A stretch of 64,000 nucleotides of DNA from Pseudomonas fluorescens (lineage in GTDB: Bacteria; Pseudomonadota; Gammaproteobacteria; Pseudomonadales; Pseudomonadaceae). This document shows, one piece after another, positions 10,279-20,563 of the stretch. The notes below the pieces were generated by a model. It saw only the letters and a program-made list of their open reading frames with translations. It was not told the origin of the DNA and did no database searches. Position 1 is the first letter of the stretch. Each line of letters opens with the position of its first letter. The position numbers and the translations under genes are program-made. Location of the stretch: the NCBI RefSeq assembly GCF_018614775.1, contig NZ_JAGGOF010000048.1, forward strand, positions 111,888 to 175,887, read 5' to 3'.

Positions 10279-11643
10279 TTAGCCTTGCAACGCACTGAGC
10301 GTCAGGTCCAGGCACTGCCGCGCCTTGGTCACCAACTCGTCGATCTCGGCCTTGCTGATCACCAGCGGCGGCGCAATGATCATGGTGTCGCCCACCGCGC
10401 GCATGATCAGCCCGTTATCGAAGCAGAACTGCCGGCAGATCATGCCCACGCCCTTGCCTTCGTAGCGTTGGCGCGTGGCCTTGTCCTGGACCAGTTCGAT
10501 TGCCCCCAGCAAACCGACGCCGCGCACTTCACCCACCAGTGGATGATCGTTCAGCTCCCGCAAACGCTTCTGCAAATAGGGTGCCGTTTCGCCGTGAACA
10601 CGCTCGATGATCTTCTCATCGCGCAGGATGCGGATGTTCTCCAGGGCCACCGCAGCGGCCACCGGGTGACCGGAATAGGTAAACCCGTGATTGAAATCGC
10701 CGCCTTCGTTGAGCACCGCGACCACGTCGTCACGCACGATCAGCCCGCCCATGGGGATGTAGCCGGAGGTCAGGCCTTTGGCGATGGTCATCATGTGCGG
10801 TTTCAAATCATAGAAATCGGTGCCGAACCACTCGCCGGTGCGGCCGAAACCGCAGATCACTTCGTCGGCCACGAACAGGATGTCGTACTTGGCGAGGATC
10901 TCCTTGACCCGTGGCCAGTAGCTGTCCGGCGGCACGATGACACCGCCCGCGCCCTGGATCGGCTCGGCGATGAAGGCACCGACGTTGTCCACGCCGATCT
11001 CGAGGATCTTTTCTTCCAGCTGGTTGGCCGCCCACACGCCGAATTCTTCCGGGCTCATGTTGCCGCCTTCGCCGAACCAATAGGGCTGGGCGATGTGGAC
11101 AATGCCCGGGATCGGCAGGTCGCCCTGCTCGTGCATATAGGTCATGCCGCCCAGGCTCGCGCCGGCCACGGTGGAACCGTGATAACCGTTCTTGCGGCTG
11201 ATGATGACTTTCTTGTTCGGCTGGCCCTTGATCGCCCAGTAATGGCGGACCATGCGCAGCATGGTGTCGTTGCCTTCGGAGCCGGAACCGGTGAAGAACA
11301 CGTGGTTCATGCCTTCAGGGGCGATGTCGGCGATGGCTTTGGACAGCTCCAGCACCGGCGGGTGGGCGGTCTGGAAAAACAGGTTGTAGTACGGCAGCTC
11401 GCGCATCTGTTGGCTGGCGGCGTCGGCCAGCTCCTCGCGGCCATAACCGACGGCCACGCACCAGAGGCCGGCCATGCCGTCGAGGATCTTGTTGCCTTCA
11501 CTGTCCCAGAGGTACACGCCCTTGGCGTGGGTGATGATGCGCGGGCCTTTCTCTCTGAGCTGCTTGAAATCGCTGAACGGCGCCAGGTGATGATCGTTGC
11601 TCAGGGCCTGCCATTCACGGGTCTGCGGGTTGTTGCCGGTCAT
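10279..11643 (-). CDS. spuC: Putrescine/polyamine aminotransferase (class III, PLP)
   Basis: A 454-residue class III aminotransferase. Asp260 (in [14 protein letters not shown]) should contact the PLP ring nitrogen and Lys289 (in [15 protein letters not shown]) should form the Schiff base. [11 protein letters not shown] matches the phosphate-binding region. SpuC converts putrescine, or related diamines and their glutamylated forms, to aminoaldehydes, with pyruvate as the usual amino acceptor. It sits between spuB and spuD in the same leftward operon, linking uptake to catabolism. Confidence 0.92.
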   Translation of the reverse strand: MTGNNPQTREWQALSNDHHLAPFSDFKQLREKGPRIITHAKGVYLWDSEGNKILDGMAGLWCVAVGYGREELADAASQQMRELPYYNLFFQTAHPPVLELSKAIADIAPEGMNHVFFTGSGSEGNDTMLRMVRHYWAIKGQPNKKVIISRKNGYHGSTVAGASLGGMTYMHEQGDLPIPGIVHIAQPYWFGEGGNMSPEEFGVWAANQLEEKILEIGVDNVGAFIAEPIQGAGGVIVPPDSYWPRVKEILAKYDILFVADEVICGFGRTGEWFGTDFYDLKPHMMTIAKGLTSGYIPMGGLIVRDDVVAVLNEGGDFNHGFTYSGHPVAAAVALENIRILRDEKIIERVHGETAPYLQKRLRELNDHPLVGEVRGVGLLGAIELVQDKATRQRYEGKGVGMICRQFCFDNGLIMRAVGDTMIIAPPLVISKAEIDELVTKARQCLDLTLSALQG

Positions 11644-11702
11644 GCGGATTCTCCTTTATATCGGTGGGGGCGAGGCTGCCGAAGGCAACCCCGCCCGGCG
11701 CT

Positions 11703-13061
11703 TCAGACGGCGAAGAGCAGGAATTCCCGCTCCCACGAACTGATAACGCGTTTGAAGTTTTCATGCTCGGCCCGCTTGACCGCGACGTAGCCCGTGATGA
11801 ACTTCTTGCCAAGGTATTTCTCGATGGTGGCGCTGTTTTCCATACGCTCCAACGCATCTTCGATGGTCAGCGGCAGGCGCAGGTTTCGACGCTCATAACC
11901 GCGGCCCACCACCGGCGCGCTCGGGTCGATGCCTTCGACCATGCCGATGAAGCCACACAGCAGGCTGGCGGCGATCGCCAGGTACGGGTTGGCATCGGCG
12001 CCCGGCAAACGGTTTTCCACCCGACGGTTCTGCGGCCCGGCATCCGGCACGCGCAGGCCGACGGTGCGGTTCTCTTCGCCCCACTCCACGTTCACCGGCG
12101 CCGAGGTGTCCGGCAGGAAGCGGCGGAACGAGTTGACGTTGGGCGCGAACAGCGGCAACAGCTCGGGAATGAATTTCTGCAGGCCACCGATGTGGTGCAG
12201 GAACAGCTCGCTCATGCTCCCGTCTTCATTGGAGAAGACGTTCTTGCCGGTTTCCCTGTCGATGATGCTCTGGTGCAGGTGCATCGCACTGCCCGGTTCG
12301 CCGGTCATGGGCTTGGCCATGAAGGTGGCGGCCACGTTGTGCTTGAGCGCCGCCTCGCGCATGGTGCGCTTGAACACCAGGATCTGGTCGGCCAGGGACA
12401 AGGCGTCGCCATGACGGAAGTTGATTTCCATCTGCGCGGTGCCGTCCTCGTGGATCAGGGTGTCGAGGTCCAGCTCCTGCAGTTCGCACCAGTCATAGAC
12501 GTCCTCGAACAGCGGGTCGAACTCGTTGGCCGCTTCGATCGAGAACGACTGGCGCCCGGTTTCCGGGCGGCCGGAACGGCCCACGGGTGGTTGCAGCGGG
12601 AAGTCAGGGTCGTCGCTGCGCTTGGTCAGGTAGAACTCCATTTCCGGCGCGACAATCGGCTGCCAGCCCTTGTCGGCGTAGAGCTTGAGCACCTTTTTGA
12701 GCACGTTGCGCGGCGACAGCTCGATGGGGTTACCCTGCTTGTCGTAGGAGTCGTGGATAACCTGGGCGGTGGGCTCGATGGCCCAGGGCACCAGGAATAC
12801 GGCGTTCTCGTCCGGGCGGCAGATCATGTCGATGTCGGCAGGATCGAGCAGTTCGTAATAGATGTCGTCTTCGACATAGTCGCCCGTCACGGTCTGGAGC
12901 AGGACGCTCTCGGGCAGGCGCATGCCTTTTTCGGCAATGAACTTGTTGGTCGGCGAGATCTTGCCCCGGGTAATACCGGTCAAGTCGCCAATCATGCATT
13001 CGACTTCTGTGATCTTGTGGTCTTTCAACCAATCGGTGAGCTGGTCGAGGTTGTTACTCAT
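11703..13061 (-). CDS. spuB: Gamma-glutamylpolyamine synthetase (glutamine synthetase family)
   Basis: A 452-residue glutamine synthetase-like enzyme (MSNNLDQLTDWLKDHKITEVECMIGDLTGITRGK). Its C-terminal catalytic region includes the phrases PEMEFYLT, GDAL, MHLHQSI and NRTVGLRVPDAGPQNRRVENRLPGADANPYLA, which carry the expected metal- and ATP-binding residues. In the gamma-glutamylation pathway it joins glutamate to a polyamine using ATP. It lies 41 bases after spuA and 59 before spuC, consistent with one transcript. A second homologue, SpuI, is divergent about 1.1 kb away. Confidence 0.9.
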   Translation of the reverse strand: MSNNLDQLTDWLKDHKITEVECMIGDLTGITRGKISPTNKFIAEKGMRLPESVLLQTVTGDYVEDDIYYELLDPADIDMICRPDENAVFLVPWAIEPTAQVIHDSYDKQGNPIELSPRNVLKKVLKLYADKGWQPIVAPEMEFYLTKRSDDPDFPLQPPVGRSGRPETGRQSFSIEAANEFDPLFEDVYDWCELQELDLDTLIHEDGTAQMEINFRHGDALSLADQILVFKRTMREAALKHNVAATFMAKPMTGEPGSAMHLHQSIIDRETGKNVFSNEDGSMSELFLHHIGGLQKFIPELLPLFAPNVNSFRRFLPDTSAPVNVEWGEENRTVGLRVPDAGPQNRRVENRLPGADANPYLAIAASLLCGFIGMVEGIDPSAPVVGRGYERRNLRLPLTIEDALERMENSATIEKYLGKKFITGYVAVKRAEHENFKRVISSWEREFLLFAV

Positions 13062-13101
13062 AAATGCCTCTAGGCGTGAGTTTCCTGACTGCTATTAGTC
13101 G

Positions 13102-13878
13102 TCAGGCGTTGTTTGACGCATCGGCGTCGCGTTGTGTTGCCCTTGCTCGGCAGGCATCGCCAAATGCCTGGAAAATCGCAAGGTAGTGCGGGTTGGAGCT
13201 TACCGCCCATTCGGGGTGCCACTGCACCCCTAAAGCAAAAGCCTTGCCTTGTATAACCGAAACAGCCTCGATCAGGCCATCCGGCGCCATCGCTTCAACC
13301 CGCAGCCCCGGTGCCAGGCGCTCGATGCCCTGGCCGTGGATCGAGTTGACGTCGATCACCGGCGGCAGGCCCAGGCCTGCGAGAACGCCACCTGGCTGGA
13401 TATGCATGGCGTGGGCCGGGCCGTACTGGATAGCCACCGGCTGCGTGTCGTCTTCACGATGATCGATGTAGGTTCCGACCTCATGAACTTTCTGATGCAG
13501 GCTACCGCCAAAGGCTACGTTCATCTCTTGGAAACCGCGGCAGATACCCAGTACCGGGACGCCCGCCTCGACCGCCGCGCGGATCAGCGGCAGGGTGGTG
13601 GCATCCCGTGCAGGATCATGAGCAGTGCCCGGCGCGCTGGCGGGGCCCTGATAATGAAAAGGTTCTACATTGGAAGGAGAGCCGGTAAAGAGAATGCCGT
13701 CCAGGGCGTCCAGAATATCGGACGGTGCGAACAGTTCCGTCAGGGACGGAATCAGCATGGGCAACCCCTTGGCGGCTGTCGCGACAGCCCGGGAATATTT
13801 ATCGCCGCTGATGTGATACGCATGCAGACCCAGCTGCCTGGAGCAGGTGGTGACGCCGATTAACGGCAGGCGAGACAT
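13102..13878 (-). CDS. spuA: Class I glutamine amidotransferase-like gamma-glutamyl hydrolase
   Basis: A 258-residue PuuD/SpuA-type enzyme. The nucleophile elbow GICRGFQEMN places the catalytic Cys at 113, and GVQWHPEW supplies His221 and Glu223. It should remove the gamma-glutamyl group from gamma-glutamyl-GABA (or an equivalent intermediate) at the end of the glutamylated polyamine route. It is the first gene of the leftward spu operon, which fixes the operon promoter in the 13879-14156 gap. Confidence 0.9.
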   Translation of the reverse strand: MSRLPLIGVTTCSRQLGLHAYHISGDKYSRAVATAAKGLPMLIPSLTELFAPSDILDALDGILFTGSPSNVEPFHYQGPASAPGTAHDPARDATTLPLIRAAVEAGVPVLGICRGFQEMNVAFGGSLHQKVHEVGTYIDHREDDTQPVAIQYGPAHAMHIQPGGVLAGLGLPPVIDVNSIHGQGIERLAPGLRVEAMAPDGLIEAVSVIQGKAFALGVQWHPEWAVSSNPHYLAIFQAFGDACRARATQRDADASNNA

Positions 13879-14156
13879 GAAGCACCCCGGTATTATTGCT
13901 GTTATGGGTTTGAATCGAGCTTAGCCTTGTTCATTTTTTTACACAACACCCCCGTAAAAAATACAACACGGCCCGCTCAAGCCTGCGGTCGCCAAGGCCC
14001 TTAAAGGGAAAAAAACGCCCTAAATTGCCTCAAAAAAGCCCCACGGGTGCTTTTTTAGGGCAAAAAAGGCCCTGCTTGACTTCGGCATGCCGTTCGGGTT
14101 GACTGGCTTTCGAAGAGATCAATGATTGATATTTTTAACAACAAAGGTGTTGCATC
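13879..14156. promoter_or_regulatory. Divergent spuA/spuI control region with A-tract repeats
   Basis: This gap separates the divergent spuA and spuI genes and must hold both promoters. It contains three direct A-tract repeats: GAAAAAAACGCCC (14008-14020), CAAAAAAGCCCC (14031-14042) and CAAAAAAGGCCC (14061-14072). The second also pairs imperfectly with GCTTTTTTAGGG (14049-14060) to form a hairpin. The pattern suggests bent DNA or repeated operators. No known operator was recognised and no exact promoter can be assigned by eye. Confidence 0.6.
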
Positions 14157-15533
14157 ATGTCGGTACCCCCGCGTGCCGTTCAGCTTAACGAAGCGAACGC
14201 GTTCCTTAAGGAACATCCTGAGGTTCTGTACGTTGACCTTCTGATTGCGGATATGAATGGTGTGGTGCGCGGCAAGCGCATCGAACGCACCAGCCTCCAC
14301 AAGGTTTACGAGAAAGGCATCAACCTGCCGGCCTCCCTGTTTGCCTTGGATATCAATGGCTCGACGGTGGAAAGCACCGGCCTGGGCCTGGACATCGGCG
14401 ATGCTGACCGGATCTGTTATCCAATCCCTGACACCCTGTGCAATGAGCCCTGGCAGAAGCGCCCTACCGCGCAACTGCTGATGACCATGCACGAACTCGA
14501 AGGCGAGCCGTTCTTCGCCGACCCTCGCGAAGTCCTGCGACAGGTCGTGGCCAAGTTCGACGAGCTGGGCCTGACCATCTGCGCCGCGTTCGAGCTGGAG
14601 TTCTACCTGATCGACCAGGAGAACGTGAATGGACGCCCGCAACCGCCTCGTTCACCGATCTCCGGCAAGCGCCCGCATTCGACCCAGGTCTACCTGATCG
14701 ACGACCTCGACGAATATGTCGATTGCCTCCAGGACATCCTTGAAGGCGCCAAGGAGCAAGGCATTCCTGCTGATGCCATCGTCAAGGAAAGTGCCCCGGC
14801 GCAGTTCGAAGTGAACCTGCACCACGTGGCCGACCCGATCAAGGCCTGCGACTACGCGGTACTGCTCAAGCGCCTGATCAAGAACATCGCCTACGACCAT
14901 GAAATGGACACCACCTTCATGGCCAAGCCGTATCCGGGCCAGGCGGGCAACGGTCTGCACGTACACATTTCGATTCTGGACAAAGACGGCAAGAATATTT
15001 TTGCCAGCGAGGATCCCGAGCAGAACGCCGCGCTGCGTCACGCGATCGGCGGTGTGCTCGAGACCCTGCCTGCGCAGATGGCCTTCCTCTGCCCGAACGT
15101 CAACTCCTACCGTCGTTTCGGTGCACAGTTCTATGTGCCGAACTCGCCGTGCTGGGGCTTGGACAACCGCACCGTGGCCTTGCGCGTACCGACCGGCTCC
15201 GCCGATGCCGTACGCCTGGAACACCGTGTGGCCGGCGCCGACGCCAACCCGTACCTGCTGATGGCTTCCGTGCTGGCGGGCGTGCACCATGGCCTGGTCA
15301 ACAAGATCGAGCCCGGCGCGCCGGTGGAAGGCAACAGCTACGAGCAGAACGAGCAAAGCCTGCCGAACAACTTGCGCGATGCCCTGCGCGAGCTGGACGA
15401 CAGCGAAGTCATGGCCAAGTACATCGACCCGAAATACATCGATATCTTCGTGGCCTGCAAGGAAAGCGAGCTGGAGGAGTTCGAACACTCCATCTCCGAC
15501 CTTGAGTACAACTGGTACCTGCACACCGTGTAA
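14157..15533 (+). CDS. spuI: Gamma-glutamylpolyamine synthetase, second copy (glutamine synthetase family)
   Basis: A 458-residue glutamine synthetase-like enzyme, paralogous to SpuB. Core phrases include AFELEFYLID, GNGLHVHISILD and DNRTVALRVPTGSADAVRLEHRVAGADANPYLL. In P. aeruginosa several such enzymes (PauA-type) share the glutamylation of putrescine, cadaverine and longer polyamines, and spuI is divergent from spuA as here. AAGG precedes ATG 14157, and a strong terminator lies just downstream, so it is probably monocistronic. Confidence 0.9.
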   Translation: MSVPPRAVQLNEANAFLKEHPEVLYVDLLIADMNGVVRGKRIERTSLHKVYEKGINLPASLFALDINGSTVESTGLGLDIGDADRICYPIPDTLCNEPWQKRPTAQLLMTMHELEGEPFFADPREVLRQVVAKFDELGLTICAAFELEFYLIDQENVNGRPQPPRSPISGKRPHSTQVYLIDDLDEYVDCLQDILEGAKEQGIPADAIVKESAPAQFEVNLHHVADPIKACDYAVLLKRLIKNIAYDHEMDTTFMAKPYPGQAGNGLHVHISILDKDGKNIFASEDPEQNAALRHAIGGVLETLPAQMAFLCPNVNSYRRFGAQFYVPNSPCWGLDNRTVALRVPTGSADAVRLEHRVAGADANPYLLMASVLAGVHHGLVNKIEPGAPVEGNSYEQNEQSLPNNLRDALRELDDSEVMAKYIDPKYIDIFVACKESELEEFEHSISDLEYNWYLHTV

Positions 15534-15551
15534 GTGGTTGCGGTAAAAAGA

Positions 15552-15588
15552 AACGCCGCAGGCTTTGAAGGCTGCGGCGTTTTTTTAT
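15552..15588 (+). terminator. Rho-independent terminator of spuI
   Basis: A GC-rich stem (AACGCCGCAG / CTGCGGCGTT) with a nine-base loop is followed by seven T residues, 18 bases after the spuI stop. Confidence 0.92.
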
Positions 15589-15686
15589 GGGTAGAGTGAT
15601 TGGCCGCCTGCCTGCTCGCGATGGCGGCCGAGCAGACAACGGACATCCCTGCTCGTACAATGCCCGCAGTCCCGCAGGAGCCCTCC

Positions 15687-16340
15687 ATGACCCGCATCGC
15701 CACCCCGCGCAAACCCCGCGCGCGCAGCCAGGCCCGGATCGATTCGATCCTCGATGCCGCCCGCACGCTGCTTGCCGCCGAAGGCGTGGCCAGCCTGTCG
15801 ATCTACAGCGTCGCCGAGCGCGCCGGGATCCCGCCCTCCTCCGTGTACCACTTCTTCGCCAGTGTCCCGGCCCTGCTCGAAGCCCTGACCGCCGATGTCC
15901 ACGCGGCTTTCCGCGCCTGCCTGCAAGCCCACATCGACCATGAGGAGCTGAATCACTGGCACGACCTGTCGCGGCTGGTGGAGCAGCGCGTGCTCAGCAT
16001 CTACGGCCAGGATGCCGCCGCCCGCCAATTGATCCTGGCCCAGCATGGCCTGACCGAAGTGACCCAGGCCGACCGCCAGCACGACCTCGAACTGGGCGAC
16101 CTGATGCACAAGCTGTTCGACCGCCATTTCGTCCTGCCGGCCCTGCCCACCGACGTCGACGTATTCGCCCTGGCGATGGAGCTCGGCGACCGCGTCTACG
16201 CCCGCTCGGTGCAACAACATAACCAGATCACCCCACGCATGGCCGAAGAAGGCATGCGGGTGTTCGATGCGTATCTGGGGTTGTATCTGCCGCCGTATTT
16301 GCTCAAGCGCTCCCATGAGCCGAACGCAGAGCGTCCATAG
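15687..16340 (+). CDS. TetR family transcriptional regulator
   Basis: A 217-residue regulator with an N-terminal helix-turn-helix (about residues 14-60: IDSILDAARTLLAAEGVASLSIYSVAERAGIPPSSVYHFFASVPALLEAL), the standard TetR/AcrR DNA-binding fold, and an unrelated C-terminal ligand-binding region. ATG 15687 is chosen because GCAGGAG precedes it at the right distance and the family pattern begins soon after; the longer reading runs into a REP remnant (15604-15630). It is downstream of spuI but beyond its terminator, so a role in polyamine control is only suggested by proximity. Confidence 0.82.
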   Translation: MTRIATPRKPRARSQARIDSILDAARTLLAAEGVASLSIYSVAERAGIPPSSVYHFFASVPALLEALTADVHAAFRACLQAHIDHEELNHWHDLSRLVEQRVLSIYGQDAAARQLILAQHGLTEVTQADRQHDLELGDLMHKLFDRHFVLPALPTDVDVFALAMELGDRVYARSVQQHNQITPRMAEEGMRVFDAYLGLYLPPYLLKRSHEPNAERP

Positions 16341-16342
16341 AG

Positions 16343-16369
16343 GCATTCCCACGCAGAGCGTGGGAACGA
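16343..16369. repeat. Short palindromic repeat (TTCCCACGCAGAGCGTGGGAAC)
   Basis: ATTCCCACGC and GCGTGGGAAC pair across AGA, immediately after the TetR gene. This sequence type recurs widely in Pseudomonas genomes; here there is one copy, in a convergent gap. Confidence 0.65.
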
Positions 16370-16401
16370 AAAGCCCCGGAGAGCGCATGCCTTCCGGGGC
16401 C
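16368..16401 (-). terminator. Rho-independent terminator of the ssu operon
   Basis: On the minus strand the stem GCCCCGGA / TCCGGGGC (16373-16380 and 16393-16400) is followed by TTTTCG, 17 bases beyond the ssuF stop. Confidence 0.75.
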
Positions 16402-16417
16402 ATGGATGAATCATTGC

Positions 16418-16633
16418 TCACAACTTGGCGATAGACACCTCGGTGGATTTGACGAAGGCGATCACTTCGCTGCCGATCGCCAGTTCCAGCTCTTTCACCG
16501 AGCGGGTGGTGATGACCGAGGTGACGATGCCGGAGGCGGTCTGCACGTCGATTTCCGAGAGCACGTCGCCTTCGACGATTTCCTTGATGGTGCCTTTGAA
16601 CTGGTTGCGTACGTTGATGGCTTTGATAGTCAT
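16418..16633 (-). CDS. ssuF: Molybdopterin-binding (Mop/TOBE) protein SsuF
   Basis: A 71-residue single TOBE/Mop domain protein (MTIKAINVRNQFKGTIKEIV...GSEVIAFVKSTEVSIAKL). ATG 16633 has an AGGAG site at proper spacing. In P. putida, ssuF is the last gene of ssuEADCBF and is needed for growth on sulfonates and sulfate esters; the same order is seen here. Mop domains bind molybdate or pterin, but the biochemical role of SsuF is not settled. A 106-base gap with a repeat separates it from ssuB. Confidence 0.85.
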   Translation of the reverse strand: MTIKAINVRNQFKGTIKEIVEGDVLSEIDVQTASGIVTSVITTRSVKELELAIGSEVIAFVKSTEVSIAKL

Positions 16634-16659
16634 GTTATTTCTCCTGGGGGTCGAAATGA

Positions 16660-16739
16660 GCTGCAAGCTTCGAGCTACAAGCTGCAAGTAAAAGCACGCG
16701 CCTCTTCTTGCAGCTTGTGGCTTGCCGCTTGAAGCTGCT
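16660..16739. repeat. Imperfect inverted repeat (GCTGCAAGCTTCGAGCTACAAGC type)
   Basis: GAGCTGCAAGCTTCGAGCTACAAGC at the left and GCTTGTGGCTTGCCGCTTGAAGC at the right form a long imperfect hairpin between ssuB and ssuF. It is a different repeat family from the GGGAGCGAGC REP element. It could fold in the ssu transcript and lower ssuF expression. Confidence 0.6.
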
Positions 16740-17546
16740 TCATTGCGCCCAACGCAACTGCGTGGGCAAGGGTGAAACGGGTTCGGGTTCCGGCGGTTGG
16801 CCGGGCAAGGACAGCACGCGGTTGAGCACTTCGGTTTCCAGGCTCGCCAGGCGCTGAGAGCCGCGAACCCGGGGGCGTGGCAGGTCCACGAGCACGTCGA
16901 GGCCGATCTGGCCGTCCTCGATCAGGATGACCCGGTCGGCGATGGCCACCGCTTCACTGACGTCGTGGGCCACCAGCAGCACGGTAAAACCGTGTTGCCG
17001 CCAGAGGTTTTCGATCAGTTGCTGCATCTCGATGCGGGTCAGCGCGTCGAGCGCCCCCAAGGGTTCGTCGAGCAGCAACAGCCGTGGCTGATGAATCAAC
17101 GCGCGGGCCAGGGCTACCCGTTGTTTCTGGCCACCGGACAACGCCGCCGGCCACTCGTTGGCGCGGTCGGCCAGGCCGACGGCCTCCAGTGCCTGCAACG
17201 CTTGCGGCCGCCAGTGGCCCTTGAGCCCGAGGCCGACGTTGTCGATGATTTTCTTCCAGGGCAGCAAGCGCGCCTCCTGAAACATCAGCCGCGTGTCCTG
17301 TTGCGCCGCGCTCAGCGGGGCCGAGCCGGCCAGCAACTGACCGTCGGTGGGTTGATCGAGGCCGGCCAGCAGTCGCAACAAGGTACTTTTGCCACAGCCG
17401 CTGCGACCGACCACCGCGACGAACTGCCCGGCCGGGATATGCAGGTCGATCTCACGCAGCACCTGGCACGAGCCAAAGGTTTTCTGCAGTTTGCGCACCG
17501 CCAGAGGAATGCCTCGCAGCAGGCGCGGCGGTTGTTGGGCGGTCAT
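16740..17546 (-). CDS. ssuB: Aliphatic sulfonate ABC transporter, ATP-binding subunit
   Basis: A 268-residue ATPase with Walker [10 protein letters not shown] (about 47-55), ABC signature LSGGQKQR (about 136-143) and Walker B LLLLDEP (about 156-162), of the nitrate/sulfonate/taurine subfamily. It energises SsuC. Its ATG overlaps the ssuC stop (ATGA), so the two are translationally coupled. Confidence 0.92.
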   Translation of the reverse strand: MTAQQPPRLLRGIPLAVRKLQKTFGSCQVLREIDLHIPAGQFVAVVGRSGCGKSTLLRLLAGLDQPTDGQLLAGSAPLSAAQQDTRLMFQEARLLPWKKIIDNVGLGLKGHWRPQALQALEAVGLADRANEWPAALSGGQKQRVALARALIHQPRLLLLDEPLGALDALTRIEMQQLIENLWRQHGFTVLLVAHDVSEAVAIADRVILIEDGQIGLDVLVDLPRPRVRGSQRLASLETEVLNRVLSLPGQPPEPEPVSPLPTQLRWAQ

Positions 17547-18325
17547 GCGGCACCTCCCTTGTTCACCTGGTAGGCCGGGTGCCAGCGCAGCCAGACCCGC
17601 TCAAGTCCGCGGGCGGCCAGGTCGGCCAGCTTGCCCAGCACGGCATACAAAAGAATCGCCAGCACCACCACATCCGTCTGCAGGAACTCCCGGGCATTCA
17701 TTGCCAGGTAGCCAATGCCGGAACTGGCCGAGATGGTTTCCGCCACGATCAGCGTCAACCACATGAAACCCAGCGCAAACCGCACGCCCACCAGGATCGA
17801 TGGCAAGGCGCCCGGCAGGATCACTTGCCAAAACAGGCTGAAGCCGGACAAGCCGTAGCTGCGGGCCATCTCCACCAGGGCCGGGTCGACGTTGCGAATC
17901 CCGTGGTAGGTGTTGAGGTAGATGGGGAACAGCGTGCCCAGCGCCACCAGGAAAATCTTCGCCGACTCATCGATGCCGAACCACAGGATCACCAAAGGGA
18001 TCAGTGCCAGGTGCGGGACGTTGCGGACCATCTGCACCGAGCTGTCCAGCAAGCGCTCGCCCCATTTCGACAAACCGGTAATGAAACCCAGGGCCAGGCC
18101 GATGCCACCGCCGATCGCGAAGCCGACCGCAGCCCGCCAACCGCTGATTGCCAGGTGTGTCCAGAGTTCGCCGCTGCGCACCAGGCTCGCCCCGGCCTCG
18201 ATCACCGCCACCGGCGCCGGCAGGATCCGCGTGGACAGCCAGCCTGCCGACACCGACAGTTGCCAGACCGCCAGCAACAGCAGCGGCACCGCCCATGGCG
18301 CGAGGTTGTGTATAGGCTTTTTCAT
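17543..18325 (-). CDS. ssuC: Aliphatic sulfonate ABC transporter, permease
   Basis: A 260-residue SsuC/TauC-type permease with about six spans (first: [23 protein letters not shown]) and the ATPase-docking loop ([29 protein letters not shown]). It forms the inner-membrane channel receiving sulfonates from SsuA. It lies seven bases after ssuD and overlaps ssuB. Confidence 0.92.
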   Translation of the reverse strand: MKKPIHNLAPWAVPLLLLAVWQLSVSAGWLSTRILPAPVAVIEAGASLVRSGELWTHLAISGWRAAVGFAIGGGIGLALGFITGLSKWGERLLDSSVQMVRNVPHLALIPLVILWFGIDESAKIFLVALGTLFPIYLNTYHGIRNVDPALVEMARSYGLSGFSLFWQVILPGALPSILVGVRFALGFMWLTLIVAETISASSGIGYLAMNAREFLQTDVVVLAILLYAVLGKLADLAARGLERVWLRWHPAYQVNKGGAA

Positions 18326-18332
18326 GGCCGCC

Positions 18333-19481
18333 TCAGCTCTGGGACGCGGCTTTGGGAAGGATGTCGTTGGCGACCATTTCCCCGAAAGGGCTCACATAAC
18401 TCTGGCCCTTCGGCAGTTCCGGGCGCTCCACGTCCAGGTGCGGGAATAACAGTTCCGCCACGCGATACGACTCTTCGAGGTGTGGATAACCGGAGAAGAT
18501 GAACGTGTCGATCCCCAGGTCAGCGTATTCCTTGACCCGCGCCGCCACCGTCGGACCGTCGCCCACCAACGCCGTGCCAGCACCGCCGCGCACCAGGCCG
18601 ACGCCAGCCCAAAGGTTCGGGCTGACTTCCAGCTTGTCGCGCCGGCCACCGTGCAGGGCAGCCATGCGTCGCTGGCCCACCGAGTCGAAGCGCGCCAGGG
18701 AAGCCTGGGCGCGGGCAATGGTTTCGTCGTCCAGATGGGAAATCAAGCGGTCGGCGGCTTGCCAGGCTTCGGCGTTGGTTTCACGGACAATCACATGCAG
18801 GCGGATGCCGAAGCGCACGGTGCGGCCAAGCTTCGCGGCCTTGGCCCGGACCTGTTCGATTTTTTCCGCAACGGCCGCTGGCGGCTCGCCCCAGGTCAGC
18901 ACCATTTCCACCTGTTCGGCAGCCAGGTCCTGGGCCGCTTCCGATGAGCCACCGAAATACAGCGGCGGACGCGGTTGCTGGATTGGCGGATAGAGCAGCT
19001 TGGCGCCCTTCACGCTGATGTGTTCGCCGTCGTAATCCACCGTCTCGCCTTCCAGCACCCGACGCCAGATGCGGGTGAACTCCACCGAAGCCTGGTAACG
19101 CGCTTCGTGATCGAGGAACAAACCATCGCCGGCCAGTTCGTCCGGGTCACCACCGGTTACCAGGTTGAACAAGGTACGACCACCGGACAACCGATCCAGG
19201 GTCGCCGCCTGACGTGCAGCCACCGTCGGGGAAATGATCCCGGGGCGCAGGGCAACGAGGAATTTCAGGCGCTGGGTCACGGGAATCAACGACGCGGCCA
19301 CCAGCCAGGAGTCTTCGCAAGAACGTCCGGTGGGAATCAGCACGCCGCCGAAACCCAGCCGATCCGCCGCCTGGGCGACTTGTTGCAGGTAACCGTGGTC
19401 GACAGCGCGGGCGCCTTCGGCGGTGCCAAGGTAATGGCCGTCGCCGTGGGTAGGCAGGAACCAGAAAATATTGAGGCTCAT
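18333..19481 (-). CDS. ssuD: FMNH2-dependent alkanesulfonate monooxygenase
   Basis: A 382-residue bacterial luciferase-family enzyme starting [20 protein letters not shown], the characteristic SsuD N-terminus. ATG 19481 is used because a GGAG site precedes it. SsuD cleaves C1-C14 alkanesulfonates to aldehyde and sulfite using reduced flavin supplied by SsuE, giving sulfur during sulfate limitation. Regions such as [35 protein letters not shown] and [17 protein letters not shown] phrases fit the family. Confidence 0.94.
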   Translation of the reverse strand: MSLNIFWFLPTHGDGHYLGTAEGARAVDHGYLQQVAQAADRLGFGGVLIPTGRSCEDSWLVAASLIPVTQRLKFLVALRPGIISPTVAARQAATLDRLSGGRTLFNLVTGGDPDELAGDGLFLDHEARYQASVEFTRIWRRVLEGETVDYDGEHISVKGAKLLYPPIQQPRPPLYFGGSSEAAQDLAAEQVEMVLTWGEPPAAVAEKIEQVRAKAAKLGRTVRFGIRLHVIVRETNAEAWQAADRLISHLDDETIARAQASLARFDSVGQRRMAALHGGRRDKLEVSPNLWAGVGLVRGGAGTALVGDGPTVAARVKEYADLGIDTFIFSGYPHLEESYRVAELLFPHLDVERPELPKGQSYVSPFGEMVANDILPKAASQS

Positions 19482-19506
19482 GGAGTGGTCTCCTGAAGGA
19501 ATCGAA

Positions 19507-20472
19507 TTACTGTGCGTTTGCAACGGTCGCCGGCGGCGTCCATATCACGTCCTTGATGCTCAACGGCTTGGGAATCAACTTGAGCTGATAGAAGCTGTCG
19601 GCGATTTTCTGCTGCGCCGACACTACGTCTGGCGTGAGGAACAAGGCCCCGAAGCCCTGGCGTTTCATCGAGGTCAGGGTGATCGCCTCCGGCAAACCGA
19701 GCAGTGGCGACACTTGCCTGGTCACGTCTTCAGGATTGGCCTTGGACCACTCCCCCACCGCCCGCACTTCTTCCACCAGGGCGGTAATGACCTGGGGATT
19801 TTTTTGCGCATAAGGTTTGGTGGCGAGATAGAACTGGTGGTTGTCGACGAGGCCCTGGCCGTCACGCAGGGTTCGCGCCTGCAACTGTTGTTCGGCGGCC
19901 GCCTGGTACGGGTCCCAGATGACCCAGGCATCGACACTGCCCCGTTCGAACGCCGCCCGGGCATCGGCCGGCGGCAGGAACACGGTCTGGATGTCGGCGT
20001 ATTTGAGGCCGGCATCCTCCAGCGCCCGCACCAGCAGGTAGTGGACATTGGAGCCTTTGTTCAGCACGACTTTCTTGCCCTTGAGGTCCTGCACCGATTG
20101 AATCGGCGAGTCCTTGGGCACCAGGATGGCTTCGCTGGTGGGTGCAGGCGGCTCATAGGCGACGTAAAGCAGATCGGCACCGGCGGCCTGGGCGAACACC
20201 GGCGGGGTCTCGCCGGTCACACCGAAGTCGATGGAACCGACGTTCAGGCCTTCAAGCAGTTGCGGGCCGCCGGGGAATTCGGTCCATTGCACATCCACGC
20301 CTTGGGCTGCGAGGCGTTTTTCCAGAGTGCCCTTGGCCTTGAGCAGCACCAGGGTGCCGTACTTCTGATATCCGATCCGCAAGGTCTCGGCTTGAGCCTG
20401 GGTGATGACGCCGAAGGACACAGCCGCAGCAAACAGAGCGACCAGCCCGCGACGCAAAATGACAGTGCGCAT
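19507..20472 (-). CDS. ssuA: Aliphatic sulfonate-binding periplasmic protein
   Basis: A 321-residue solute-binding protein of the SsuA/TauA type. ATG 20472 ([28 protein letters not shown]) gives a clean signal peptide with an AQA cleavage site; mature start [27 protein letters not shown] site precedes it. It captures sulfonates for SsuBC. It is the second gene of the ssu operon, about 90 bases after ssuE. Confidence 0.92.
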   Translation of the reverse strand: MRTVILRRGLVALFAAAVSFGVITQAQAETLRIGYQKYGTLVLLKAKGTLEKRLAAQGVDVQWTEFPGGPQLLEGLNVGSIDFGVTGETPPVFAQAAGADLLYVAYEPPAPTSEAILVPKDSPIQSVQDLKGKKVVLNKGSNVHYLLVRALEDAGLKYADIQTVFLPPADARAAFERGSVDAWVIWDPYQAAAEQQLQARTLRDGQGLVDNHQFYLATKPYAQKNPQVITALVEEVRAVGEWSKANPEDVTRQVSPLLGLPEAITLTSMKRQGFGALFLTPDVVSAQQKIADSFYQLKLIPKPLSIKDVIWTPPATVANAQ

Positions 20473-20563
20473 GGCGCCTCTCCTTTTTGCTGTGGGGTTT
20501 TGGCTGCACCTGCTTGGCCGTTGGCGGCTGAGTAAGGTGAGTTGAATCTGAGGTTGAAAGGGT

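Noticed and set aside
10285..11790. Long plus-strand open frame opposite spuC
   Set aside because: The aminotransferase on the minus strand has all catalytic residues; the opposite frame is rich in His, Asp and Gln with no motif.
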